DNA of 64,000 nt from Anaerocolumna sedimenticola (GTDB lineage Bacteria; Bacillota; Clostridia; Lachnospirales; Lachnospiraceae): assembly GCF_009931695.1 (NCBI RefSeq), contig NZ_CP048000.1:4978501-5042500 (forward strand). Reading direction: 5' to 3'. Positions 37,997 through 46,860 of this stretch are shown here, piece by piece. The translations under genes were made by a program, and so were the position numbers. The notes beneath the pieces were generated by a model. It ran no database searches and was not told the DNA's origin. It was given only the letters and a program-made list of their open reading frames with translations. The stretch's first letter is position 1. The number at the start of each line of letters is the position of its first letter.

Positions 37997-39606
37997 TTAT
38001 GAAGATCGATATTGCTTTGGTGTACAATTCTGTGTTTTTTTGAAAAGATAAGAAAAATAATGAGGATCTTTATATCCTACCATATATCCAATTTCAGAAG
38101 TTCTTAAATACGTACATTTTAAGAGTTCCTTAGCCTTGTTCATACGCATGTCCGTTAGATATTTTATAAAAGTCTGGCCTGTTTTCTGGCTGAAAACCGT
38201 ACTAAAATGACTTGGACTTATGTATACACTGGCCGCCACCTGATTCAGGGACAATTCCTCCTCGGAATAATGTTCCTTAATATATTCCTTTGCCCTGTTA
38301 ATAATTCCGTTATAATGTTTGGCAACTACTTCATCCCTGATTCCCATAGCCTTCAGAAAAATATTCTCAATATACCCTTTGGTTAATTCCAGGGATGAAA
38401 TCTGGATATTCATTTCTCTGCTGTCCTTAAAAGGTTTCTCAATCACCTCTGTCCCAGATCCCAAATCCTCTAAAAATCCCGTAACAATAAAATACATGTC
38501 CATTACCAGGTATTGTCTGAACAGTATGGAATTTCTGCACTCACTCCCCATACTTTTTAAATATTCTTCTACAAAATAAGGTACTTCTTCTATTTCGCCG
38601 CTTTTAAGAAATCCTTCCACTTTTCTTTTATCCAGCTGAGTTATTTTTTCCATGTTAAAATCAATGGCCTGTGCAGCAATTTGTGATTTGGGTATGGTTT
38701 CGTAGTCAAATATCTCATTTATATCCCAGATATACCGGTAAGCAAAAGCACGGCTGGCTTCATGGTAGGAAAGGTTAAGTTCCCCCAAACGCCCAACCGG
38801 TTTACCTACTCCTCCAAAGTAGGATATCCTGCTATCCCTATCTAATATATCTCTGATACTGCTAATGTAATAATCCCTGGTTTCATTTATCTCATCCATA
38901 CTACCGCCTTTTAAGAGTATTGCTTTACCCTCTATGGAGCAGTCAAATAAAATTCCATTACCTTTTGCCACTGCCAGGGAGTCTATTTCCCGCCATATTT
39001 GCGGATAGGTTTCCCTTTCTTTTTTACCGTCTCTGGTGTTACCGGTCTGAAGCAGGATTATATTATAGAATGGTGCACTTAATTCCAGATTCAGTTCTCT
39101 TCCCCTATCCAGAATAGAAGCGAGGGAATCGGAATTACTGACCATATCATGAAATAACCGCCTTTTTTCTTCTATTTCATTTTCCTTCATATCTTTTAGG
39201 AATTTATCTAAATTTTCTTTTTCTTCCTGTTCTTTTTTATAATTTCTGCTATACCTTTTACACTGGATAATAAGCTGGCCCCATTGATTGGCTTCAAAAG
39301 ATATTCCGTTATACCGATATTAATTGCTTCTTTGGCGTACTCAAATTCTCCGTATCCGCTTAATATAATGATTTTAACCTTAGGCATCTCTTTTTTGATC
39401 AAACGGCTAAGCTCCAGCCCGTCCATAAAGGGCATACGGATATCCGTAATTACGATGTCCGGTTTTGCTTTTTGAATTAAAGGATATGCTAATTCTCCGT
39501 CACTGGCCTCTCCGCAAAATAAGAACCCATTTTCCAACCAATTAATGTTATTTTTTATCCCCTCCCTTACCACGACTTCGTCTTCCACAAGAAAAATTTT
39601 TATCAT
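37997..39606 (-). pseudogene. YesN-type response regulator (REC-AraC), one-base frameshift
   Basis: REC domain in one frame (39208-39606): FLVEDEVVVREGIKNNINW, phosphoacceptor D in IVITDIRMPFMDG and K in LLKPINGA. The remainder, with a C-terminal AraC HTH (YISPSHFSTVFSQKTGQTFI; MRMNKAKELL; IGYMVGYKDPHYFSYLFKK), is in another frame (37997-39190). Adding one A to the A6 run (T6 on plus, 39233-39238) reads EIIKKEQEEKENLDKFLKDM and gives 536 aa, the normal size. GAGG precedes the ATG. It is first in the unit, followed by the kinase and the importer. Confidence 0.88.
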
Positions 39607-39868
39607 AATAACCTCTTTCCTGTATATCCAATTTTTAATTGGATATTCATTAATCTGAAGTTGAAAAAAAGTTTTTTGCTTTTCAACCTACTCCTTCTCA
39701 AATTAATTTTCCCATAAGTTTTACTAATCCGGTCATTTTTACTAAATTATACCACTTTATGTAATTGTTTTCCATTTATATTGCTAAGTTTGAAGATAAA
39801 TTCTATTTTCTCGTACTCTTTTTCGTATCTTTTACATCCAGCCAGGAGGACTTCGCGGAAATAAAATA

Positions 39869-39907
39869 CTCCGGATAGGGTTTTTCAGAGAAATACCCTA
39901 TCCGGAG
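39869..39907 (-). terminator. Strong intrinsic terminator
   Basis: CTCCGGATAGGGT pairs perfectly with ACCCTATCCGGAG, followed on the minus strand by a T-rich TATTTTATTT. It ends transcription from the zinc-ribbon gene toward the two-component genes. TTCGCGGAAAT just beside it (39852-39862) resembles the end of the dispersed repeat. Confidence 0.75.
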
Positions 39908-40018
39908 CTTATAGCGTAATAAGAAACTGCTCTGCAGCTTCTTTTCCATGTAATATTTGCGGTCTTTAAACAGCCATGTTGCGTTAGTGTGAATCGTCTC
40001 GTAAAATAATGCAGGCCA
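39908..40018. other. Non-coding region upstream of the two-component operon (39607-40018)
   Basis: Apart from the terminator at 39869 I see no gene in 39607-40018. The A/T-rich part near 39680-39800 probably holds the promoter of the response-regulator operon, but no consensus pair is convincing. Confidence 0.4.
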
Positions 40019-40273
40019 TTAATTATTATTTGAAAAGCACTGCTTCCAGGCCGGAAGTTTACGCATTAATTCTTCTGCAGCCTTATGGGCAACCACACTA
40101 TCCAAGCCCTGTGTCTTCATAATAAATTCAGACATACTTTTCTTTTTCTCCTCAAAGGACTGCATGGAACCATCGGCACGGGAACAATGGACACAATAAT
40201 CCTTTGATTGATCTTTCAGAGGATAATCCTCCGCATTTTTCATTGGCATACCGCAAGAAATACATACTTTCAT
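40019..40273 (-). CDS. Zinc-ribbon domain protein
   Basis: An 84-aa protein. KVCISCGMPMKNAEDYP and DYCVHCSRADG form a C-x2-C...C-x2-C zinc ribbon near the N-terminus, followed by a helical KKSMSEFIMKTQGLDSVVAH, then KAAEELMRKLPAW. This is the putative zinc-ribbon (zf_ribbon_2-like) family. I use the ATG at 40273, with AAAGGA upstream; the extension to 40339 looks like leader. Function unknown. Confidence 0.75.
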   Translation of the reverse strand: MKVCISCGMPMKNAEDYPLKDQSKDYCVHCSRADGSMQSFEEKKKSMSEFIMKTQGLDSVVAHKAAEELMRKLPAWKQCFSNNN

Positions 40274-40366
40274 ATAAAATTTACCATCCTTTCTTAATAA
40301 TAAAACGCTTTTGTATTTGAATATTAAAAAGTCAACCATTACTTTTAGCTAATTGTGAAACTACTA

Positions 40367-40717
40367 TTATAAAAGATAATCCGTAATTCCAAGGCGATTG
40401 CCAAACATGTCTTCGAACTCGGCTGCATGTCCTGTTCCAATCTTGTACGGCTCTCCTAAAAAAGTTACACCTTTTTCTTTAAGGAATTGATAGTTATCTT
40501 CCACACAATCTACTTCAAACCAAATAGCAGGTTTTGCATCCGGAAAATGATGTATATCCTTTAATATAATTGCCGGTTCCTCATCCCCTACCTGTACAGC
40601 CGCCATACCTTTCTCAGAAAAATCAAATTTCAGGGACAGACCAAGTATATTCTGATAATAATCTTTTGCTTGTACCAGATTATTAACAGGTAAAAAAAAG
40701 TTATCATATGTTTTCAT
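40367..40717 (-). CDS. VOC family protein (glyoxalase superfamily)
   Basis: A 116-aa single VOC domain. FFLPVNNLVQAKDYYQNILG is the opening beta-alpha, AIWFEVDCVEDNYQFLKEKG the middle, and AEFEDMFGNRLGITDYLL the C-terminal strand with the expected metal-binding Glu/Asp region. Its substrate is unknown. GGAG precedes the ATG. Confidence 0.78.
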   Translation of the reverse strand: MKTYDNFFLPVNNLVQAKDYYQNILGLSLKFDFSEKGMAAVQVGDEEPAIILKDIHHFPDAKPAIWFEVDCVEDNYQFLKEKGVTFLGEPYKIGTGHAAEFEDMFGNRLGITDYLL

Positions 40718-40878
40718 CTTTATCTCCTTTCATACAGCACTTAAACTTATACATATTTAGTTTATAATATTTTAAACTTACCTATTTAGTTTACATTATT
40801 TTAAACTTATAACACTTTAGGAAGTTGCGAAATATTCTTATAACATGACATATTTAAACGAAATCGTTCCCCAATATT

Positions 40879-41454
40879 TTATTCCAGCATTTTTATAAAA
40901 TTATGAATCAGTTCATCCTTATACCTGATAAGAACAGAACCTTCCGGTGCGAATAAATCCTGGTTTGAGAGATAATAATGCAAAAGGCTTATCCAGGAAT
41001 TAAAGATAAAATATATAGGAAGTTTTTTAATTTTTCCATCTGTCTGATATTTTTCAATCACCTGAGTTAAATGAAACGATACCGTTGATTGAATTGAAAC
41101 GTACACATATTTCACCTGTTCCGGCAGCTGACTGCTTTCCGTTATCAGCCTTTTATAAAATTCCTCATGTTCACTTAAAACATTAATATGGGCATTTAAT
41201 ATCTCTTCCAGCCGGCTTCCATCTGCTGCTAAATCATGCAGCCGTGTGTTTATGTCCCTGCCGAACTGTTCCAAGAGGCTGACTTTAAGATCATCCACAG
41301 TTGGAAAATGCACAAATATACTGCCGTGAGCTATCTGCGCTTCTTTAGCGATAATACTTGTTGAAGCACTAAATCCCTCTTTGGAGTAAACCCGATAAGC
41401 CGCCTGAATAATTATTTTTCTGGTTGCTTCTTTTTGCATCTGCCGTTTATTCAT
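40879..41454 (-). CDS. TetR family transcriptional regulator
   Basis: A 191-aa TetR-type repressor. ATRKIIIQAAYRVYSKEGFS, then IIAKEAQIAHGSIFVHF near residue 33, is the N-terminal HTH. The C-terminal half is an effector-binding helical domain. The start overlaps the stop of the HEAT-like gene by 8 bp, so the two are one operon. A perfect palindrome before that operon (42281-42302) is its likely operator. Confidence 0.85.
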   Translation of the reverse strand: MNKRQMQKEATRKIIIQAAYRVYSKEGFSASTSIIAKEAQIAHGSIFVHFPTVDDLKVSLLEQFGRDINTRLHDLAADGSRLEEILNAHINVLSEHEEFYKRLITESSQLPEQVKYVYVSIQSTVSFHLTQVIEKYQTDGKIKKLPIYFIFNSWISLLHYYLSNQDLFAPEGSVLIRYKDELIHNFIKMLE

Positions 41455-42259
41455 AAATTACCTCCGAAACCTCTTTTACCATCTGAGGATATTTCTTTGT
41501 TAAACGGGTTTTCGAAAGGTTTGCCTTTATAATTTTACTAATATCCTTATCTTTATAGGACGCATAATTCTTTAATAATTGAAATCCCTCCTCCGGCAGT
41601 TCCGCCGTAAAAACACTTATGCAATATTGAAGTCCTTTTGATAGTACACTGAACTCTTCTGTTTTACGGCTTTCATCTCCTGAGGTTATGATATCTTTTA
41701 AGATGTCATCACTCAACCTGAGACTGAACCGGACAATATCTTTATTTTTAAGAATGGGAGGATGTGCCAAAGCTGCAAGAAAAGCTCGTTTTTCCAGATA
41801 GTTGGAATCCTTATACCATTTTGTAAAATATAATCTGACAGGTTCAAACTCCATTTCTGCAATATACTGAAACCCCATTGCAACACCTTCCCGTACCCTC
41901 CATCTCGTATCGTTCATAGCTTTTTTTAATTGCTCCATGATTCTTAACTTAGTGTTTTCTTCTGTGTAATAATAATGAGCTCCTAATGCCAGGATTGCAC
42001 AAAATGGCAGATATTCTTTCCGATCATTTACCGGGGCCGTTTCTTCCGGTATGTTTGCCCATTGAAACAAACAATCGATTAATTCTTTTCTGACAAAAGC
42101 CGTTTTAAAATATCCAGCAAACTTATCGGCCAGGGTCAAATTACCTCTGGGCCCGGGCAGATTGGAATTCATACAAAGATATTCTTCAATTTTTGTATAT
42201 TTTTCCGGATCATTAAATAAAGGTAGAATTTCATCTATTATATCTGTATTTTCTTTCAT
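41447..42259 (-). CDS. HEAT-repeat-like protein cotranscribed with TetR
   Basis: A 270-aa all-helical protein. LRIMEQLKKAMNDTRWRVRE and GVAMGFQYIA, then RAFLAALAHPPIL, look like HEAT/ARM-type repeats. No catalytic motif, signal or membrane helix. It is first in the operon and its start lies 21 bp from the palindromic operator, so it is likely repressed by the coupled TetR regulator. It has some general resemblance to DNA-alkylation-repair-type HEAT proteins. Function not established. Confidence 0.65.
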   Translation of the reverse strand: MKENTDIIDEILPLFNDPEKYTKIEEYLCMNSNLPGPRGNLTLADKFAGYFKTAFVRKELIDCLFQWANIPEETAPVNDRKEYLPFCAILALGAHYYYTEENTKLRIMEQLKKAMNDTRWRVREGVAMGFQYIAEMEFEPVRLYFTKWYKDSNYLEKRAFLAALAHPPILKNKDIVRFSLRLSDDILKDIITSGDESRKTEEFSVLSKGLQYCISVFTAELPEEGFQLLKNYASYKDKDISKIIKANLSKTRLTKKYPQMVKEVSEVIYE

Positions 42260-42280
42260 TTCCCTTATTACCTTTCATTT

Positions 42281-42302
42281 TCAATGAGTTATAACTCATT
42301 GA
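42281..42302. promoter_or_regulatory. Perfect 22-bp palindromic operator, probably for TetR
   Basis: TCAATGAGTTA and TAACTCATTGA are contiguous perfect 11-bp arms. The site lies between the -10 box and the start of the HEAT-TetR operon, so bound protein would block initiation or clearance. Assignment to the encoded TetR is inferred from position. Confidence 0.7.
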
Positions 42303-42312
42303 CTATACACTC

Positions 42313-42341
42313 ATTATAAAACTTCAATCTTAACCTGTCAA
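42313..42341 (-). promoter_or_regulatory. Consensus sigma-A promoter of the HEAT-TetR operon
   Basis: On the minus strand TTGACA (42336-42341), a 17-bp spacer, and TATAAT (42313-42318): exact consensus boxes and spacing. Transcription would begin just inside or before the palindrome at 42281-42302. Confidence 0.8.
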
Positions 42342-42412
42342 CCCTAATAAGAAATTTAACTGTTAAAAACTTTTAAAGAGGCTTTTATCTGGCTGCTCAT
42401 GCTTCTATCTTA

Positions 42413-42509
42413 ACCGAAGAAACACGCTTTGCGGGTTTCTTCGGTTCGCGTGTGCGTTCGAATGATTGCAAGTAAGCTTGCTAATTCTCACTTTACTTTC
42501 GCAGAAATA
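42413..42509. repeat. Dispersed structured intergenic repeat, copy B
   Basis: About 97 nt, matching 22543-22639. Stems: CCGAAGAAAC/GTTTCTTCGG, an inner CGC/GCG, a central CGCG/TGCG pairing and GCAAG/CTTGC. It ends with TTTCGCAGAAAT just before the rhaD terminator. Confidence 0.75.
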
Positions 42510-42512
42510 AAA

Positions 42513-42617
42513 AAAGGGTGCTGTAAATTTTTAAATTCTGAAACCTCAGGAACTTCCTGATATGAAATCAGTGAAAGTTCCATCTATCAGATCTTTGAAT
42601 TTTTACAACACCCTTTT
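42513..42617 (-). terminator. Long-stem terminator after rhaD
   Basis: AAAAAAAGGGTGCTGTAAA pairs with TTTACAACACCCTTTTT, with a second internal AGGAACTT/AAGTTCC stem. It lies just after the rhaD stop on the minus strand. Confidence 0.7.
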
Positions 42618-42619
42618 TC

Positions 42620-43450
42620 TTAATTTTTATCGTATAAGAACCGTTCCGGTAAAGTTAATTTAAAATCAACCGCCAAATCCCTGAAATTCTGAGGTTGAAT
42701 GGTTTGTAACTTATGAGGTGACATGGATAAGGTTTTTACCAGAATCTCCGCCGATTTCTCCACCGTATGCATTAGACCGAAAGTCAGGTCAAAATCAATT
42801 CCGGAACAGAACATGCCATGATGGGCCCATATAGCTACATCATATTTTTTCATCAGTTCACTGGTTGCTACCGCTATATCTCTTCCACCCGGAACCATCC
42901 ACGGTACTACGCCTACCCCATCCGGAAATACCACCGGACACTCCGTTGCCATCTCCCATAATTCCCTGGTAAACACTTCATCCGATAAGGGAAGTACAAA
43001 GGTCAATGCTATGGTATTTGTAGTATGTGCATGATATATGACCCTGTGACTGCCATTTGTAGCTATTTTTTTCACTTCATGATTCATTAAATGGGATGCA
43101 AGCTCGCTTGTCGGTCTTCCCCCATCTACCAGTCCCCAGCAGATTCTGTAGTTTTCTCCAATATTATCCAGTTCAATTATGGCAATACAAGCCTCAGGAT
43201 CCACTATAATATTACGAAAGTATTTACCACTTCCTGTTACCAGGAAAAATTCACCCGCTAATCCCGGTACTTTTGTACCAATGGGTGACCATTCCCCATT
43301 AGTAAAAAGCCTTGTTCTAATACTATCCACTTCTTCTGTCTTTAGCCTGTAGGAAAGATTACCGCCATTACGTTCATGCCATCCTTGCATAAATCCATCA
43401 TTTGCCATCTTAATAAATCCTTGTACGAATACCGTATCCAACACTTTCAT
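42620..43450 (-). CDS. rhaD: Rhamnulose-1-phosphate aldolase
   Basis: A 276-aa class II (zinc) aldolase that cleaves L-rhamnulose-1-phosphate to DHAP and L-lactaldehyde. Characteristic: GGNLSYRL near residue 28, VTGSGKYFRN (phosphate loop), zinc-binding YHAHTTN near residue 140 and the later H in IWAHHGMFCSG near residue 211. AAAGGAGG precedes the ATG. No rhaA/rhaB are adjacent, so it stands as an isolated gene of the rhamnose/fucose pathway. Confidence 0.93.
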   Translation of the reverse strand: MKVLDTVFVQGFIKMANDGFMQGWHERNGGNLSYRLKTEEVDSIRTRLFTNGEWSPIGTKVPGLAGEFFLVTGSGKYFRNIIVDPEACIAIIELDNIGENYRICWGLVDGGRPTSELASHLMNHEVKKIATNGSHRVIYHAHTTNTIALTFVLPLSDEVFTRELWEMATECPVVFPDGVGVVPWMVPGGRDIAVATSELMKKYDVAIWAHHGMFCSGIDFDLTFGLMHTVEKSAEILVKTLSMSPHKLQTIQPQNFRDLAVDFKLTLPERFLYDKN

Positions 43451-43851
43451 AAAGTTCCTCCTTTAAGATATGTTTTTGTAGTATTTAAATCAAATATTCT
43501 CACAGTAATTCTTTATTACCTTTAAACTTAAAAACTAAATTTAACAGCCGATTTTTCTGCCGTCTGTTTTGTATCTTTATTGTACAATTAATTCCGGAAA
43601 TAGTTAACATCTTCATTTGCAAATTATTGTATCCTGTTTCTTACTTTTTCTATTCGCTGAGTTATGTATACTGATATACTTTTATATAAACGACTGAGGG
43701 ACAAAGAATTTAACCGCTTTGTCCCTCACCCATATACCTGATAAATTCTGGAAATTTCCTTTGTGACCCAAAAGAGTCTGGCAAGCCAGACTCTAACGCC
43801 GACGAGTAATCCTTCGGTATAATTTTTCTGTGCCGCTCCAGATACGAAGTT
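43451..43851. other. Non-coding region with two hairpins between rhaD and the repeat protein
   Basis: No gene seen. TGAGGGACAAAG/CTTTGTCCCTCA (43695-43728) is a 12-bp perfect stem. AGAGTCTGGC-AA-GCCAGACTCT (43773-43794) has perfect 10-bp arms with a 2-nt centre. Neither has a clear U-tract. They lie downstream of the repeat-protein gene on the minus strand and could end or stabilise its mRNA. The A/T-rich left part probably holds the rhaD promoter. Confidence 0.5.
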
Positions 43852-45702
43852 TTATCTCATTTTATTTGAATTTATTCTTTTTTCATATATTCCCAGAATA
43901 ACCGTAAAAACCAGAATGGAAACAATCATACCCATGGTCATTCCGACTATAATTACCGGAATATTCTGAAAAATTAAATAAAGTATAATAAAGAGTAATG
44001 AAGCAGTTATATCCGTTATAAATGCATATGCAGCTGCTTTGGTAATAATGGCTTTAAAAATCTCACCCGGCTGAACAAAGAAATACCGAATGTAATAAAG
44101 AAAAGCCCAGAATCCGAGACAGGTTTTGTATTCAGTAAAAATTCCAAACAAGCCTAATAAAGCGAGAATACTTACATATCCCAATATATTTTCTTTATGT
44201 ATGGAATTAAAAGGCAGTATTTTTCGATCATTTTTTTTATTTTCCTTTGCTTCTTTCTTATTCTCGTACTTTTTTTGCTCTAAATTAGTATCTGCTTGCT
44301 GCTTTTCTTTCAAATCATCCTCATTCTGTCTGTTACCCTCTTGTTTACTATTTTCCTCGATATTTTCCGCCGCCGTTTCCGTAACTGTCTTATCACCGGG
44401 GTATTCCAATACTTTATCTATAATGCTGGCACTAAAATAACGGACAATATCAGGTTCTTTCTGTTCTTCTTTACTTTTAACCAGATTAACTGCTTTTTGA
44501 ACTGCTGCGGAATAAGTAATATTTTTTTGAGATAAATTATCGGACTCTTCTGCATTATTTTCTTTCCTATCCGGCTCTTTTATATCGGGCTCTTTTTCCC
44601 TCGGCTCTTTATTATCTAACTCTTTTATATCCGGTTCTTTTTCCCTCGGCTCTTTATTATCTAACTCTTTTATATCCGGCTCTTTTTTGCTCGGCTTTTT
44701 ATTATCTAACTCTTTTATATCCGGCTCTTTTTTGCTCGGCTCATTTACATCCGGTTCATCTTTATCCTCATATCCGATACTGATAAGTGACAGCTTACAG
44801 TCAACTTCTTCTATAATACACTTTTCTTCCTCCACAATGGCCTCTTTGTTAATGTTTTCGATTTTTTCCATTTTATCCTGTACTTCTTTATTCTTAGTTT
44901 CATTTACTACATTGCTTTTAACAGTACTGCTTTTTTCTGTATTAACTCTACTGCCATTTTCTTTTCCCATATGACTAATACTATTATTAGTTTTGTTCGA
45001 ATTGCTTTTATATGAATTTCCTTTATTGGAATTACTCTTATTGGAATTACCTGTATTGGAATTTCCCTTATTGAAATTTCCCTTATTGGAATTTGTTTTG
45101 TTTGTATTGCCCTTACCTGTATTACTATTATTGGAATTTCCCTTATTGGTACTTGCCTTACCTGTATTAGTCTTGTTAGTATCTGACTTGTTTGTATTTG
45201 TTTTGTTTATATTTGTCTTATTTGTATTAGTCTTGTTTGTATTAGTCTTGTTTGTATTAGTCTTGTTTGTATTTGTCTTATTTGTATTTGTCTTGTCTGT
45301 ATTTGTCCTGTTTGCATTTCCTTTATACGTATCTTCCCTGCTGTCTTTCGTAGAATTCGTACTGCCTTCCTTTACCCTGTCTTTGGCCTGACTGGAATTT
45401 TCTTTTTTAACTTTTGCCTGGACTCCGGCTTCTTTACTTCCGGCATTTTTTACCGCATTTCCATTTCCTTCGGTCTTTAATTTTTTTCTTACCGGCTTAC
45501 TCTGTACAATATATTTGTACTCCATGGATGTCAGACGGGTAAGAGAACTTGCACAGTCTACTTCTTCAACAACACAATCGCTGTTTTTTTCCGTATTGTT
45601 ATCCGTCATATCTTTTAATTGCTCTTCTGCTTTTAATTTGCTATATAAGGACTTTGGATCATAAGCTGATTTATCTATTCGAATTCTATTTATTTCCACC
45701 AA
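43852..45702 (-). CDS. 616-aa repeat-rich membrane protein of unknown function
   Basis: Not recognised. Residues 1-80 contain DCVVEEVDCASSLTRL; a second copy of this motif, CIIEEVDCKLSLISI, lies near residue 292. Residues ~95-265 are N/K/T/S-rich, made of about ten NKTNT pentapeptides that degrade into NKGNSN-like units. Residues ~318-380 are four 15-aa KEPDIKELDNKEPRE repeats. Residues ~500-610 hold three or four hydrophobic helices (YVSILALLGLFGIFTEY; ASLLFIILYLIF; VGMTMGMIVSILVFTVILG). A cytoplasmic tail plus C-terminal membrane domain is likely. It is next to the glycosylation island but divergent from it. Confidence 0.75.
   Translation of the reverse strand: MVEINRIRIDKSAYDPKSLYSKLKAEEQLKDMTDNNTEKNSDCVVEEVDCASSLTRLTSMEYKYIVQSKPVRKKLKTEGNGNAVKNAGSKEAGVQAKVKKENSSQAKDRVKEGSTNSTKDSREDTYKGNANRTNTDKTNTNKTNTNKTNTNKTNTNKTNTNKTNINKTNTNKSDTNKTNTGKASTNKGNSNNSNTGKGNTNKTNSNKGNFNKGNSNTGNSNKSNSNKGNSYKSNSNKTNNSISHMGKENGSRVNTEKSSTVKSNVVNETKNKEVQDKMEKIENINKEAIVEEEKCIIEEVDCKLSLISIGYEDKDEPDVNEPSKKEPDIKELDNKKPSKKEPDIKELDNKEPREKEPDIKELDNKEPREKEPDIKEPDRKENNAEESDNLSQKNITYSAAVQKAVNLVKSKEEQKEPDIVRYFSASIIDKVLEYPGDKTVTETAAENIEENSKQEGNRQNEDDLKEKQQADTNLEQKKYENKKEAKENKKNDRKILPFNSIHKENILGYVSILALLGLFGIFTEYKTCLGFWAFLYYIRYFFVQPGEIFKAIITKAAAYAFITDITASLLFIILYLIFQNIPVIIVGMTMGMIVSILVFTVILGIYEKRINSNKMR
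44579..44760. repeat. Tandem 45-bp coding repeat (15-aa unit)
   Basis: About four near-identical 45-bp units encoding KEPDIKELDNKEPRE variants inside the 616-aa protein. Copy number may vary between strains. Confidence 0.8.
45160..45320. repeat. Tandem 15-bp coding repeat (NKTNT)
   Basis: About ten near-identical 15-bp units (TTGTTTGTATTAGTC and variants on the plus strand) encoding NKTNT. They become looser Asn/Ser/Gly units toward 45000. Confidence 0.8.
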
Positions 45703-45952
45703 CCATCACCTCATATTATTTTTTTTTAACAGCACAAAGTTCTAAATTGAATTTCATAAGTTAATTTATTATCCTTTTTCCTGATATTTTCTCAGGTCCG
45801 CCACCCAGTCTTTCAAAGATATCTCCAGGTATAGTTATACATTTATAATATATGCGGCTGATTTAAAAAGTAGATTTAGAATTAGTAGCACTTTAGACGA
45901 ATTAACATAAAATAGAGTTATGATAAACTTATATTGAAAGGTTAGGTTATTT

Positions 45953-46852
45953 ATGCTGCCTCCGCTTTTAAGTTATATTACTTTTAACCGCTTAGGTTTA
46001 ACTATTAAAAATTTGAGCGCAATTCTTGAATCCAGTGAAGATTTTGAAATGCACATTATAGATAATAATTCAACCGATGATACATGGAATTATATCCAGA
46101 GCTTAAAAGACAGCCGTATTATGTCAAAAGCTCGTATTACGCTTAATTTTGGCCAGATCTATGCATTGAATATTAATCTCTTAAAAAGAAGACCTGATCA
46201 ATATTTTATAACGGTTGACAATGATGTTTTTATAGAAACAAAAGATTGGATATCCCGTTTCTTGAAAGTATTTGAAACATTTCCTGAAGTAGGATTACTT
46301 GGAGTACAAAGGGGCGCCCCTTATACGGACCCGCTTCCCCCTGTTATCCCCAAAGTAAAAGACAGCGTCTTTTACTTAGAGCTGGATAATACTACTCCTA
46401 ACATAGAACAAAATTATATTCCAGGCAGCTTAATGTGCCTAAGACCGGAGCTCATCAATCAGATTGGTTACTGGTGTGAAGAAAATTGCTACGGTGATAT
46501 TGAATTATCCAACAGGGTGAATAATTTCACTCCGTTCAAAAGCGGCTTTATGACGAATATCAGCATTAAGATGCCACAAACAGCAGAGTGTGAAACTTGC
46601 CCGTATAAATCTCAGTGCACACTGAATAAAATAACGGAAACCTGTTTTACAAATTACCATAAGCTTTATAAGAACGAAGAATTCAAACGTAATTTTAAAT
46701 GGAAGTTTGATGAAACCTTAATCGATTTATCAAGCGGTGCCCGTCCGGTATATTGTGCTTCCGCAAATGATGTTGCTTCTACAATGGATCATATATATAA
46801 CAACGAATGGGCAATGGAAAATTTTAATTATTTTGTAAATAATGCAAATTAA
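45953..46852 (+). CDS. GT-A family glycosyltransferase with C-terminal Cys4 motif (paralogue 1)
   Basis: A 299-aa family-2-like glycosyltransferase. The N-terminal LLSYITFNRLGLTIKNL and HIIDNNSTDDTWNYIQSL form the nucleotide-sugar half; D89-N90-D91 (FITVDNDVFI) is the DXD metal motif. It has no membrane helix. C213-x2-C216-x5-C222-x8-C231 is followed by PVYCAS and ends in NFNYFVNNAN. The last 87 residues align without gaps to the paralogues at 48939 and 50243, so the Cys4 is conserved and probably binds metal. The acceptor is unknown; a surface glycoprotein is inferred from context. Confidence 0.8.
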   Translation: MLPPLLSYITFNRLGLTIKNLSAILESSEDFEMHIIDNNSTDDTWNYIQSLKDSRIMSKARITLNFGQIYALNINLLKRRPDQYFITVDNDVFIETKDWISRFLKVFETFPEVGLLGVQRGAPYTDPLPPVIPKVKDSVFYLELDNTTPNIEQNYIPGSLMCLRPELINQIGYWCEENCYGDIELSNRVNNFTPFKSGFMTNISIKMPQTAECETCPYKSQCTLNKITETCFTNYHKLYKNEEFKRNFKWKFDETLIDLSSGARPVYCASANDVASTMDHIYNNEWAMENFNYFVNNAN

Positions 46853-46860
46853 ATAGATTT

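Noticed and set aside
45160..45320. CRISPR-like array of ~15-bp repeats
   Set aside because: The repeats are contiguous, in frame and encode NKTNT; there are no unique spacers and no cas genes.
44993..45391. Long plus-strand L/F/V-rich reading frame
   Set aside because: It is the antisense of the NKTNT repeats of the 616-aa gene; low complexity gives open frames in several registers. No ribosome site.
45890..45914. Sigma-K-like promoter (CATAAAATA) before the first glycosyltransferase
   Set aside because: The -10 fits CATANNNTA but the nearest AC is only 14 bp upstream, shorter than the usual 16-17. Not enough to claim sporulation control.
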